DNA of 64,000 bases from Clostridiaceae bacterium (GCA_910575795.1 CAJTGE010000017.1:1-64000); one strand, 5' to 3'; counted from the first letter of the stretch, positions 16,185 through 24,761 are shown. Numbers and translations are program-made. Notes: generated by a model from the letters alone, not told the origin.

Positions 16185-16375
16185 GAGCCGGGCGGCGGGT
16201 GCGCCATGATACTTTCCCCTACGGAGAAAGCGGAGCGACCAACACCATGCCGTAATGCAAGCGTGGCAGCTTGCGGGCGATAACATGCAGGCGGGACAAT
16301 GATACTCCCTTGTCGTCGCAGTCCGAGCGTTAAAAGCGTCGCAGGCAACGAGCAGGGCCGCATGAGAACCATGCG
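16185..16375 (+). ncRNA. Putative structured RNA, module B copy
   Basis: It opens with the same 20-mer as 2588-2607. Stems keep their pairing with changed bases: the outer stem CGGC..GGTG with CACC..GCCG, hairpin CTTTC/GAAAG (16212-16230), hairpin GCAAGC/GCTTGC (16257-16274), GACAA/TTGTC further on, and CCGCATG/CATGCGG at about 16359-16376. GAGCGACCAACACCA is conserved as a single-stranded block. It lies between the Orf8-like gene and xis with no credible open frame. Confidence 0.55.
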
Positions 16376-16471
16376 GGGGTGAGATTCCCGTGGAGCTGTG
16401 CCAGCAGCCGTCCGTTATTATGCCCCTTTTGTAACTGGAAACCATTTTTCTACTTCGTGAAAGGGGGCAAC

Positions 16472-16678
16472 ATGATGGAAACAACTGATGTGCCTATCTG
16501 GGAAAAATACACGCTTACCATTGAGGAAGCGTCTAAATATTTCCGTATCGGGGAGAACAAATTGCGTAAGCTGGCGGAGGAAAACACCAAGTCCGGCTGG
16601 GTGATTTTCAACGGTAATCGGATTCAGATCAAGCGGAAACAGTTTGAAAAAATAATTGATACTTTGGACGTAATATGA
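16472..16678 (+). CDS. xis: Excisionase of a Tn916-family element
   Basis: The protein has 68 residues behind GAAAGGGGGCAAC. It is close to Tn916 Xis along its whole length: [20 protein letters not shown], then [31 protein letters not shown]. The winged-helix recombination directionality factor bends the element ends so that Int excises the element. It lies 80 bp before int, as in Tn916. Confidence 0.93.
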   Translation: MMETTDVPIWEKYTLTIEEASKYFRIGENKLRKLAEENTKSGWVIFNGNRIQIKRKQFEKIIDTLDVI

Positions 16679-16723
16679 TGTAATTTGTCCTTGAATATGC
16701 TATAATAGGTGTAGGCATATCAA

Positions 16724-16747
16724 GGCTCTTTCCGACAGGGAAAGGAG
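16724..16747 (+). promoter_or_regulatory. Hairpin overlapping the int ribosome-binding site
   Basis: GCTCTTTCC pairs with GGGAAAGGAGC (one bulge) around the loop GACA. The right arm contains AAAGGAG, the likely ribosome-binding site of int (ATG at 16759). An extended -10, TGCTATAAT (16698-16706), lies just upstream, so int may have its own promoter. Confidence 0.45.
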
Positions 16748-16758
16748 CATGACGCACT

Positions 16759-17952
16759 ATGTCAGAGAAAAGACGGGACAGCAAAAATAGATTATTGCAG
16801 TCCGGAGAGAGCCGGAGAAAAGACGGAAGATATGCTTACAAATATACAGATACCTTTGGTAAACCGAAGTTCCTTTATTCGTGGAAATTGACGCCTACGG
16901 ACAAGATTCCGGCAGGAAAACGCGACGATATATCGTTGAGGGAAAAGGAAGCAATTTTACTGAAAGACCTTAACGACGGGATCGACCCCATAGGAAAGAA
17001 AATGACCGTCTGCCAGCTTTATGCAAAGCAGATCAGGCAGAGGGGAAACGTCAGGCACAACACCGAAAATGGACGTGCGCGGTTGATGAAGATTCTCGAA
17101 CAGGATAAGCTCGGTTCTTGCAGCATTGAGAGTGTGAAGCTGTCAGACGCGAAAGAATGGGCGCTTAGAATGAAAGAGAAAGGCTATTCCTTTAAGACCA
17201 TCAGCAACGACAAGCGTTCCTTGAAAGCGGCGTTTTATACCGCCATACAGGACGATTGTATCAGGAAAAATCCTTTTGACTTCAAGCTGAATACCGTCCT
17301 GAAAGACAATACGGAACCAAAGGTGCCTCTCACACCAGCACAGGAAGAAAGTTTCCTGTCCTTTGCCCAAGGTGACAAGGTTTATCAGAAGTATTATGAT
17401 GAACTCATTATCCTATTGGGGACAGGGCTTCGTATTTCTGAATTATGCGGATTGACTGATACCGACATTGACTTTAATAACCGGATCATCAACGTAGACC
17501 ACCAGCTTTTGAAAAGCTCAAAGATTGGCTACTATGTTGAAGTCCCCAAGACGGAAAGCGGCGTCAGACAGATTCCCATGAGCGACAAAGTGTATCAGGC
17601 GTTCAAGCGAGTGTTGCAGAACCGCAAAGGTGCAAAACCCATTATCATTGATGGGTACGGCAATTTCCTGTTTTTGAATCGGGACGGCCTGCCGAAAGTT
17701 GCAGTCAATTATGACAGCATGTTTAAGGGACTTGCCAAGAAATACAACAAGACCCATGAAGAAGCATTACCCAAGGTAATGACGCCCCACACCTTACGGC
17801 ATACGTTCTGCACGAATATGGCAAATAAGGGAATGAACCCGAAAGCATTACAGTATCTTATGGGCCACTCCAACATCACCATGACGCTGAACTATTACGC
17901 TCATGCAACATTCGATTCCGCAAAGGCAGAGATGGATCGGCTGGCGGCTTAG
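16759..17952 (+). CDS. int: Tn916-family tyrosine integrase
   Basis: This 397-residue protein (Tn916 Int has 405) has an N-terminal arm-binding domain (SEKRRDSKNR, DGRYAYKYTDTFGKPKFLYS), a SAM-like core-binding domain (about 80-160) and a catalytic domain. Catalytic residues are seen as GTGLRISELCGL (Arg), PHTLRHTFCTNMANKGMNP (HxxR) and MGHSNITMTLNYYAHATF (His and the Tyr nucleophile). It integrates and excises the element at AT-rich sites. Its place at the right end, behind xis, fits the family. Confidence 0.95.
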   Translation: MSEKRRDSKNRLLQSGESRRKDGRYAYKYTDTFGKPKFLYSWKLTPTDKIPAGKRDDISLREKEAILLKDLNDGIDPIGKKMTVCQLYAKQIRQRGNVRHNTENGRARLMKILEQDKLGSCSIESVKLSDAKEWALRMKEKGYSFKTISNDKRSLKAAFYTAIQDDCIRKNPFDFKLNTVLKDNTEPKVPLTPAQEESFLSFAQGDKVYQKYYDELIILLGTGLRISELCGLTDTDIDFNNRIINVDHQLLKSSKIGYYVEVPKTESGVRQIPMSDKVYQAFKRVLQNRKGAKPIIIDGYGNFLFLNRDGLPKVAVNYDSMFKGLAKKYNKTHEEALPKVMTPHTLRHTFCTNMANKGMNPKALQYLMGHSNITMTLNYYAHATFDSAKAEMDRLAA

Positions 17953-18314
17953 TAGTACGAGGCGGTTTTACTACTACTTATACTACTTTTGAAAGCGAAA
18001 ACATGAGAGGATATAAAAGTATTTGTGAGTTTCTTCCACATGGGAAATGCCGGGAAAGCCTGAAAATACAGGCTATACCGGCATATAAGAACTTATAAAA
18101 GGATAATCAAAAATTAGTTTTAATTTTTAGGTAAAACGTTTATAAAACTGTAAAAAAAATGTAAAGCAGTAAAAATGCGGATATGTTATGATGGAGCTGC
18201 TGAATTCAAAGTTTATAATGGGTAAAACACAATGACAGCGGATATTTTGTAATAATTCGGGTCATCTGGGCTGTTACGGTATTTCAGACAGCGGGCTGCA
18301 CAGGGGGGAGACGG
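17953..18314. other. Right end of the Tn916-like element and junction with the chromosome
   Basis: There is no gene here. 17969-17990 repeats TACTACT-type units, reminiscent of the Int arm-binding repeats near Tn916 ends. A hairpin GCCGG-gaa-AGCCTG / CAGGCT-ata-CCGGC lies at 18049-18082. After it comes a very AT-rich stretch (about 18100-18180; CAAAAATTAGTTTTAATTTT), the usual type of Tn916 target. The junction is probably in 18090-18160. I could not identify the matching left end. Confidence 0.5.
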
Positions 18315-19685
18315 ATGGGAAGAAGGCGGATGAGAAGAAACGGGATCAGACGGCCAGTGCGGATGGCTGTCGTCTGTCTGCTGGGCTTTAGCCTGGCAGG
18401 CGCGGCCGGATGCGGGCGGAAGGCGGCCCCGGCGCCGGAGAATGCGCGCGGCGCGGCTGGAGGCGGTCCGGATCTTCTGGCCATGCCGCAATACCCCTGT
18501 ATGCCGGATCGGGAGACGGACTGGGAGGCGTGGCGCGCCTATATTGATGAATATGCGGTTTTGGAGGATGAATGTGCGCAGATCCGGGATTTTTCGTTTC
18601 AGACCGCGTCTGCCCTGATTCAGGACCGGGAGACGAATCTCGTGTATTCGCCTGTCAGCCTGTACTATGCCCTGTCGCTGGCGGCATCCGGCGCGGGAGG
18701 GGAGACGAGGGAGGAATTGTCGCGTTTTCTGTGCAGGAGGGATACGGCGCAGGCGGACGGGGAAGATGCGTTCGGGGATACGGCAAGGCGGCTTTACCAT
18801 CTGCTCAGCCGCAAGGATTCGTTTTGCCAGCTCCATATAGCGAGCTCGCTCTGGGTTTCGCCAAAGCTTCCTTTAAAGGACGCGTTTCTGGACACAGCGG
18901 AGGAGCAGTATTTTGCGGAAGCTTACGAGGCGGATTTCGCAGATGAGAAGACGCGGGAGGCCATGGGCAGATGGGTCAGCGGGCAGACAAAGGGGCTGAT
19001 CACGCCGCAGCTTGCAGTGAACAGCGACGATGTGATGCATCTTCTGAATACGGTTTACTTCTATGATGAGTGGACAGACGCGTTTTCGGAGAAACATACC
19101 AAAGAGGATCGGTTTTATCTGGAAAATGGGGAAGAGATCTCATTTCCGTTCATGAACCGGAAATTTGGCTCCCACGGTTACGCAAAGGGAGACGGTTTTA
19201 TCCGCTCGTACCTGCCGTTAAAGAGCAGCGGGAGCATGGTGTTTGTCCTTCCGGATCCCGGCGTGACAGCCGGAGAGCTGGCATCATCGCCGGAGCGGCT
19301 TTACGAGGCGTTTGAGGGCGGGACGTCCCATGTGGGCGAGGTGGAATTCAAGGTTCCCCGTTTTCAGTCTGACAGCCGGTGCGATGTAAAGGAAATGATG
19401 CAGAGCATGGGATATTTAAGTCTCTTTGAAGACGGCGATTTCTCGCAGATGACGGACGCGGACGGCATCTTTGTGTCATCCATCCGGCAGGACAGCCATA
19501 TTTCCGTCAATGAAAAAGGGGTCGAGGCCGCTTCGTTTACGGATCTGGCCTATGCGGGGGCCGCGCTGCCGGACGGGAAGGCGGAGATGATTTTAAACCG
19601 GCCGTTCCTGTACGGGATTCAGGATAACGGGGTATGGCTTTTTATCGGAGTGTGCGACGTTCCGGAGGAATCCGGTAAACCGTAG
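18315..19685 (+). CDS. Serpin lipoprotein (secreted serine protease inhibitor)
   Basis: This 456-residue protein has a basic N-terminus and a lipoprotein signal with lipobox LAGAAGC (Cys about 33). Serpin signatures: SPVSLYYALSLAASGAGGET (helix B region), NTVYFYDEWTDAF (the conserved strand 3A/breach segment), HISVNEKGVEAASFT (the hinge before the reactive loop) and LNRPFLYGIQDNGVWLFIG at the C-terminus. Serpins trap serine or cysteine proteases irreversibly. The loop after the hinge is DLAYAGAALPDGKAE, so P1 cannot be assigned safely. Surface anchoring suggests defence against host or neighbour proteases. Confidence 0.92.
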   Translation: MGRRRMRRNGIRRPVRMAVVCLLGFSLAGAAGCGRKAAPAPENARGAAGGGPDLLAMPQYPCMPDRETDWEAWRAYIDEYAVLEDECAQIRDFSFQTASALIQDRETNLVYSPVSLYYALSLAASGAGGETREELSRFLCRRDTAQADGEDAFGDTARRLYHLLSRKDSFCQLHIASSLWVSPKLPLKDAFLDTAEEQYFAEAYEADFADEKTREAMGRWVSGQTKGLITPQLAVNSDDVMHLLNTVYFYDEWTDAFSEKHTKEDRFYLENGEEISFPFMNRKFGSHGYAKGDGFIRSYLPLKSSGSMVFVLPDPGVTAGELASSPERLYEAFEGGTSHVGEVEFKVPRFQSDSRCDVKEMMQSMGYLSLFEDGDFSQMTDADGIFVSSIRQDSHISVNEKGVEAASFTDLAYAGAALPDGKAEMILNRPFLYGIQDNGVWLFIGVCDVPEESGKP

Positions 19686-19804
19686 AATCAGGGCAGACGC
19701 ACAGATGACACGAATATCAAGCGCTTTTTACTCGCGGATTAATGCGGCGTAGAGTGCAAAGAGACTCCGGGAGTACATAGGTAAGATCAGGAGGAAAAGG
19801 CAGG

Positions 19805-20593
19805 ATGAACAGGAAAGCAGGCTACATAAGGGAAAAAGGAAGGCGCGCGGCGGCCGGGATGGGCGGCCTTTTGCTGGGGATCATGCTTCCGTTTAGCGCG
19901 CTGGCGGCGCAGACGGGCGCGGGCCCCGCGGGAGATGCGGCAAATTTCAGGGAGGAGGCGCAGGCGATGCAGCCCTATTCAGGCGATGTGAATACCTTAA
20001 AGACAGCAAAGGAAGCGTCCCAGATAATCATTGTGATCGGCAATCCGGAAGATCCGGCGAAGGGGAATCTGTCCTGGTATCAGAAGGACGCGTCCGGTGT
20101 GTTTAAGCAGGTTCTTTCCGTGGAGGCTGTCCACGGCATGAACGGAATCTCGGCAGACAAAAAGGAAGGAGATAAAAAAACGCCCTGCGGCGTGTATTCC
20201 TTCCCCATGGCGTTTGGCATGAAGGAGAATCCGGGCAGCATTCTCCCCTATCATCAGATTCAGGAGGGCGACCACTATGTGGATGACAGCGAAAGCCGCT
20301 ATTACAACCGCCTGGTCAATGAGCGGGATGTGCAGCGGGACTGGAATTCTTCAGAGGTGCTGATTACCCAGGCCCCGCAGTATAATTACGGGCTTGTGCT
20401 GAATTACAATGAGGACTGCGCGCCGGGAAAGGGTTCCGCGATTTTCCTGCACTGTCCCAAGGCGAGCAATAATACGGGAACCTCGGGCTGCATCAGCGTT
20501 CCGGAGGACTATATGAAGCAGATCATCTGTTCCGTGGACGCTGACACGCGGATCATCGTCGTCCCGAGGGAGGCGGATCTGGCGGCCTATTAA
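19805..20593 (+). CDS. L,D-transpeptidase (YkuD domain), secreted
   Basis: The protein has 262 residues with a signal peptide of about 34 residues (AAAGMGGLLLGIMLPFSALA). The YkuD domain spans about residues 70-255. The catalytic signature HCPKASNNTGTSGCISVP supplies the invariant His, Ser, Gly and Cys. The enzyme forms 3-3 cross-links in peptidoglycan or attaches proteins. It lies 119 bp after the serpin with its own AGGAGGAAAAGG site and converges on the TatD-like gene 6 bp away. Confidence 0.88.
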   Translation: MNRKAGYIREKGRRAAAGMGGLLLGIMLPFSALAAQTGAGPAGDAANFREEAQAMQPYSGDVNTLKTAKEASQIIIVIGNPEDPAKGNLSWYQKDASGVFKQVLSVEAVHGMNGISADKKEGDKKTPCGVYSFPMAFGMKENPGSILPYHQIQEGDHYVDDSESRYYNRLVNERDVQRDWNSSEVLITQAPQYNYGLVLNYNEDCAPGKGSAIFLHCPKASNNTGTSGCISVPEDYMKQIICSVDADTRIIVVPREADLAAY

Positions 20594-20599
20594 GGGGGG

Positions 20600-21433
20600 T
20601 TAACCTATTTGTTTAAGAAAACCCTCTGTCAGGTTTCGGAAAAAGACGGCCCTGGCGGCTTGCGGGGAGAGCTGCCGCAGCGCGGCCGTCTTCACGAGAA
20701 CGGCGTCCAGCGCCCCGGATACGGATCCGGGAAGCGGGCGCTTTTTCTGATCCGGCGCTTCCTTAAAGGCCCAGCTTACCGCGGCCATGCCGTCTGTTTC
20801 GATGAGAATGCGGTCAGCCGGAGCGGCTTTGGCGGCATGCTGTACGGCCGGATTCCACCACACATCCGGGCCGACGGAGATGTAGCAGCCAAGGCGGATA
20901 TAGTCCTCCAGGCAGTCCTCACAGGAATACCAGTGGACGAGATAGGTGTTGGGATATTCCAGGAGAATGCGCGCGATCCGCGCCTCCTGACCCTTGGTAT
21001 GGAGGATGACCGGCCTGCGAAGCGCTGCGGCGAGCGCGAGCTGCCTCCTGAATACACGCTCCTGGACGGAGAGGGGGACGCCGCACCAGACGCTGTCCAT
21101 GCCGATTTCACCGATCACAGGGCAGGCGCAAAGAAAGCGTTCCATATCGGAAACAGAATACTTATCCGCGTGCCACGGGTGCAGCCCGGCTGTGGGTATA
21201 AGACAGGAGGGACGGCTGTTTCCATTTCTCTCTGAATCGGTTCCTTCGATACGCTTTAAATGTGTGAAAAGAGCCTCCGCTTCCGGCGGGGTAGAGGCGC
21301 AGATCAGGGATATAATCCCGTTCTCAAGGCGTTCCAGCCACTCTGCGGCCTCCCCGGGGTGCGTATGGGCATCACAGAGGGGAGGGAGGGCTGTCTGTCC
21401 GTCTGCCTGCGCTGGTTTTGTCATAATGGGCAT
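20600..21433 (-). CDS. TatD-family metal-dependent hydrolase
   Basis: The protein has 277 residues from the ATG at 21433, chosen for AAAGGAGG 7 nt upstream. Metal-site motifs: CDAHTHPG (HxH), PTAGLHPWH, IGEIGMDS (Glu), VILHTKGQE and LVHWYS (His pair), and LIETDGMA (Asp). TatD enzymes are DNases or small-molecule hydrolases. It is the last gene of the TPP-riboswitch operon. Its start region repeats CCCATTATGACAAA and CGCAGGCAGACGG from the end of the ATPase gene, a small tandem duplication at the gene junction. Confidence 0.82.
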   Translation of the reverse strand: MPIMTKPAQADGQTALPPLCDAHTHPGEAAEWLERLENGIISLICASTPPEAEALFTHLKRIEGTDSERNGNSRPSCLIPTAGLHPWHADKYSVSDMERFLCACPVIGEIGMDSVWCGVPLSVQERVFRRQLALAAALRRPVILHTKGQEARIARILLEYPNTYLVHWYSCEDCLEDYIRLGCYISVGPDVWWNPAVQHAAKAAPADRILIETDGMAAVSWAFKEAPDQKKRPLPGSVSGALDAVLVKTAALRQLSPQAARAVFFRNLTEGFLKQIG

Positions 21434-21459
21434 GAAGCAGCCTCCTTTGATTGCATTTG

Positions 21460-22230
21460 TCATAATGGGCGCGGGCCTTCTCCTTTCACCGCGGCCGCCG
21501 TCTGCCTGCGCCGGATTTTGCTGTAGATTTCCGCCCGCAGGGCGCTCTGGCTGTAGAGCCATTCGCGGTTCCGGCCGGAAGCGGAGACGGAGAGAGCGGC
21601 GCTCAGCCCGTCCGGAGGGGGATTCAGGATCAGGATCCGATCCGACAGATAAATAGCCTCATCCATATCGTGCGTGACCAGAAGCACGGTCTTTTTCATC
21701 TGCTCCCGCATGAGGAGCAGCCAGTCCTGCATTTCGCCGCGCGTGATGACGTCCAGCGCTCCGAAGGGCTCGTCCAGAAGAAGGATGTCCGCGCGGCACA
21801 GGGCGGTGCGCAGGAATGCGGCCCGCTGGCGCATGCCCCCGGAGAGGGAAGCGGGGTATGCGTGTTCATAACCCTCAAGGCCGAACAGCGGGAACCAGGA
21901 AAGGGCTTTGCGCCTGGTTTCGCTGAGAGAGCCGTGGATCTGGCCGTACAGGCAGACATTGTCAAGAATCGTTTTCCAGGGAAACAAAAGATCGTCCTGC
22001 GGCATATAGGCAAAGCGCTCTGAGACCCCGTTTACGGCCTGCCCGTCCACGAGAATGCTTCCGGAGCGCGGCGTGAGAATCCCGGTTAAAAGCTTTAGAA
22101 CCGTGGATTTTCCGCAGCCGGACGGGCCGAGGAGGCTGACAAATTCGCCGTCCTTTATATCCAGGGAAAGGCGGTCAACGACAGTGTTGCCCTCATAGGA
22201 AAACGTCAGATTTTCAATACGCAGTTTCAC
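21460..22230 (-). CDS. ABC transporter ATPase, thiamine-precursor type
   Basis: The protein has 256 residues from the GTG at 22230 behind GGAGGGG; an ATG at 22263 inside the preceding gene lacks a site. Walker A LLGPSGCGKST, signature LSGGMRQRAAF, Walker B ILLLDEPFGALD and the H-loop LLVTHD are intact. It is of the SsuB/TauB/ThiZ type. With the permease and the NMT1-like binding protein under a TPP riboswitch, it very likely energises uptake of hydroxymethylpyrimidine or a derivative. Confidence 0.88.
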   Translation of the reverse strand: MKLRIENLTFSYEGNTVVDRLSLDIKDGEFVSLLGPSGCGKSTVLKLLTGILTPRSGSILVDGQAVNGVSERFAYMPQDDLLFPWKTILDNVCLYGQIHGSLSETRRKALSWFPLFGLEGYEHAYPASLSGGMRQRAAFLRTALCRADILLLDEPFGALDVITRGEMQDWLLLMREQMKKTVLLVTHDMDEAIYLSDRILILNPPPDGLSAALSVSASGRNREWLYSQSALRAEIYSKIRRRQTAAAVKGEGPRPL

Positions 22231-22246
22231 GTCATACCCCTCCTGT

Positions 22247-23338
22247 TCAGGGAAGAAATTCATTTGTATAGCAGTCGGCCGCCGGGATGGGCTGTCCGAT
22301 GACGCCGTACTCTGCCATAAATTCCGTATAGCGGTCCCACACCTCGTCCTTCATTTCACCCCACGCAGGCGCGTCGTCAATGTATTTGTCCGCCAGATAT
22401 TCCTGGGACATGATCAGCATCTCAAGCGGATAATCAGGAGCATACTCCTGAAGGATAGCCGCGCTCTCCTCCGGGTGAGAGACAGCATATTCGTAGCCTC
22501 TGGCCGTGGCGGAGAGGAATTTTTTCACCATATCCGGGCGGTTTTTCAGAACCTGATTCCCGGCGATGATCACCGGGGTATAGTAGTCAAGGCGTTCATC
22601 CAGATCGCGTACCGGCATATAGTGGATGGGGAAATCATTCAGCGTGCATTTTACATTGTCCCACGCCTCATAAAACCACATGATATCCACCTTATCCCTC
22701 AGGGCCTCAAAGCCGGAGCCGTCAGAGATTACAAGGTTCAGCCGGGAAAAATCGGCTCCGCTCTGCGCCATCACAGCCTTCAGCACCGCCTCCTCGCCCG
22801 GGCCGCCCCAGCCGGCATAGGTTCTGCCCTCAAAATCCGCGGGCGATGAGATGCCTTTATCCGCACAGGCGGCAAATCCGGAGGTATTGTGCTGGATAAT
22901 GGCAGCGACTGCCTTGATGGGCAGCGGATCCTCTGATGCAAGCGCGATAGTTACATCCTCCTGATAGCTGACTCCGAAATCGCCCTTTCCGACTGCCACA
23001 AGCGTGGCGGTCGCGCCTTCCGTGGGCTCAATAATCTGTACATCCAGCCCCTGTTCGGCGTAGTAGCCGTTCTTTAAGGCAACGTACATGCCGGTGTGGT
23101 TTGTATTGGCCACATAATCTAAGATGACGGTTACCTTTTCCAGGGAATTGTCCGGCGCGTTTGAGGTTTCTGCGTTTGGGGCGTCCGCCTCTTTGGAAGC
23201 GTCCTGCGGGGCGGCGGTATTTATCTGTTCCGGCGCGCCTGACTGATCCGGATCGGATGCGCCTGAGGAACAGGCGGCCAGGCAGCAGGCGGTTAAGAGT
23301 CCTGCTGCGCAGTATGCGGTTAAAATGTGTTTTTTCAT
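22247..23338 (-). CDS. ABC substrate-binding lipoprotein, ThiY/NMT1-like
   Basis: The protein has 363 residues with lipobox LAAC (Cys about 23) and a linker of Asp, Gln and Pro. NMT1/THI5-like motifs: ILDYVANTNHTGMYVALKNG, YYAEQGLDVQIIEP, and GDFGVSYQEDVTIALASEDP. This family binds formylaminopyrimidine or hydroxymethylpyrimidine precursors of thiamine. GGAGGACACC precedes the ATG. A 118-bp palindrome separates it from the permease gene within the operon. Confidence 0.88.
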   Translation of the reverse strand: MKKHILTAYCAAGLLTACCLAACSSGASDPDQSGAPEQINTAAPQDASKEADAPNAETSNAPDNSLEKVTVILDYVANTNHTGMYVALKNGYYAEQGLDVQIIEPTEGATATLVAVGKGDFGVSYQEDVTIALASEDPLPIKAVAAIIQHNTSGFAACADKGISSPADFEGRTYAGWGGPGEEAVLKAVMAQSGADFSRLNLVISDGSGFEALRDKVDIMWFYEAWDNVKCTLNDFPIHYMPVRDLDERLDYYTPVIIAGNQVLKNRPDMVKKFLSATARGYEYAVSHPEESAAILQEYAPDYPLEMLIMSQEYLADKYIDDAPAWGEMKDEVWDRYTEFMAEYGVIGQPIPAADCYTNEFLP

Positions 23339-23373
23339 GGTGTCCTCCTTATTTTATAATAATAGTTATATTT

Positions 23374-23491
23374 AGTGAAATATTGCGGGGCGCTGGTTAT
23401 CGTGAGAAGACCGCCGGCGTCAGGTTCTAAATCCAACGGAACTGGCACTGGCGGCCCTTTCACGACGAATCACGTCCTGCAATATTTCACT
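23374..23491. repeat. 118-bp imperfect palindrome inside the thiamine operon
   Basis: The ends AGTGAAATATTGC (23374-23386) and GCAATATTTCACT (23479-23491) are perfect 13-bp inverted repeats. Further in, CGTGA and TCACG pair, and CCGCCGGCGTCAGGTTC faces GAACTGGCACTGGCGG. The whole element can fold into one long hairpin. It has no coding capacity. It looks like a MITE or REP-type element; no target duplication is evident. Confidence 0.65.
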
Positions 23492-23582
23492 TCACTTTAC
23501 TTTGCCTCACAATTATCACTTGCTAAACAGAAACAGCCAGTGAAGTATATACGGGCCTATAACCCGCCGTAGCGCCTTCCGC

Positions 23583-24500
23583 TCACCCGGCTTTTTTCAG
23601 ATACGGCATCGCGGCCCGCTGGAACAGACGGATCAGCCCGTTCATGCACAGACTGAGAAAAATAATAACCAGCACGCAGGCAAATACCTTGTCGAGCATA
23701 TAGCTGTTTTTTACCCGCAGCAGGTAATAACCTAAGCCCTCCTGTGATCCAATCCATTCGCCTACCACAGCGCCGCTGATGCTGTAGGTAGCGGCGACCT
23801 TGAGGCCGGAGAGAAGCGAAGGGAGGGCGGCCGGGATCTTGACCAGCCGGTAAGCCTGCCATTTCCCTGCTCCGTAGGAACGGGTGAGATGCACATATTC
23901 CTCATTTACCTGGGAGAGTCCCTCAGAAAAGCTGACAACCACAGGGAAAAAGCACATCAGAACCACGGTCAGGATCTTCGGCGCGGCGCCAAAGCCCATA
24001 TAAATAATGAGGATGGGAGCCAGGACGATCATGGGAACTGTCTGCGTTACCACAAAAACCGGGTAGAGGCCCTGGCGGAACAGGGGGAAGCAGTCCATCG
24101 TTATCCCCAGAAGAAGCGCCAGCGCCAGGGAGATGGCAATGCCCGCGGCGGCCTCCGAAACCGTAACCTGTCCATGGGCAAAGAGGGCGGGGAGTTCCGC
24201 AATGAGCGCTTGCAGCACCTTGAGGGGTGAGGGGAGCACATAGAGCGGGATGCGAAAAAGACGCGCCGCGCCTTCCCAGAAAAGCAGCAGAAGCAGAAGA
24301 AAGGAGGCGGGGGCTAGTACACTATTGCTTAAATAACGGTGAATATCAGCGCCTGATATTTGTGTCAGGGTAAGGCGGAGGTGGGAGGCGATGCGGCGGC
24401 ATCGTTGACTGACGACAACGCGGCGCTGGCGCAAAGAGCAGGCGCTGAATTCATCGTTATTTGGGCAATGCTGTACTGGTTTTCGTAACAGTTGTTTCAT
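23583..24500 (-). CDS. ABC transporter permease, thiamine-precursor type
   Basis: The protein has 305 residues, first gene after the TPP riboswitch. About six membrane helices follow an unusual 55-residue basic, hydrophilic N-terminal extension. The BPD-transport motif is seen as EEYVHLTRSYGAGKWQAYRL then VKIPAALPSLLSGLKVAATY. SsuC/ThiX-type permeases normally start just before the first helix, so either the extension is genuine or translation starts internally. It partners with the ATPase at 21460 and binding protein at 22247. Confidence 0.87.
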   Translation of the reverse strand: MKQLLRKPVQHCPNNDEFSACSLRQRRVVVSQRCRRIASHLRLTLTQISGADIHRYLSNSVLAPASFLLLLLLFWEGAARLFRIPLYVLPSPLKVLQALIAELPALFAHGQVTVSEAAAGIAISLALALLLGITMDCFPLFRQGLYPVFVVTQTVPMIVLAPILIIYMGFGAAPKILTVVLMCFFPVVVSFSEGLSQVNEEYVHLTRSYGAGKWQAYRLVKIPAALPSLLSGLKVAATYSISGAVVGEWIGSQEGLGYYLLRVKNSYMLDKVFACVLVIIFLSLCMNGLIRLFQRAAMPYLKKAG

Positions 24501-24576
24501 GTCGTTTGGGCTCCTTTCGTATTGGTATGTGTGGGCGCTGTTTGGGCGGAAAACTTCTTCATACGGGCCTACGCAT

Positions 24577-24605
24577 AAAAAAAGATCGCCGGATAACGGC
24601 GATCT
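24577..24605 (-). terminator. Riboswitch expression-platform terminator
   Basis: On the minus strand AGATCGCCG-ttatc-CGGCGATCT is followed by TTTTTTTA. It lies between the TPP aptamer and the permease start, the normal place of a transcription-attenuation platform. Confidence 0.88.
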
Positions 24606-24625
24606 GCAAAGATTTCATCATAAAC

Positions 24626-24710
24626 ATCCCTACGTTGGCATTATCCAAATCAGGTAAAGGGTCGAAATTGTGGAATTTCCTCTCAGCCTGCCTCACAAGC
24701 TCCCCTGGTT
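24626..24710 (-). ncRNA. TPP riboswitch
   Basis: Minus-strand sequence holds the THI-box blocks: AGGGGAGC, then GGCTGAGAGG (24685-24676), ACCCTTTACCTGATTTGGAT and AATGCCAACGTAGGGA. Together with the terminator at 24577-24605 it should stop transcription when TPP is bound, shutting down the uptake operon. Confidence 0.95.
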
Positions 24711-24724
24711 CTTTTTTGTTTTTG

Positions 24725-24752
24725 ATTATAGCATAAAAAATGAAAAATGCAA
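24725..24752 (-). promoter_or_regulatory. Promoter of the TPP-riboswitch operon
   Basis: On the minus strand TTGCAT (24752-24747) and TATAAT (24730-24725) are separated by 16 nt. It overlaps the space directly downstream of aroA. Confidence 0.6.
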
Positions 24753-24761
24753 GAAGAACAT

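Noticed and set aside
18213..18836. 207-codon minus-strand frame over the serpin
   Set aside because: Opposite-strand shadow of GC-rich serpin codons; Arg/Pro-rich, no start signals.
20609..21235. 208-codon plus-strand frame opposite the TatD-like gene
   Set aside because: Antisense to conserved metal-site motifs of the TatD-like protein and without similarity.
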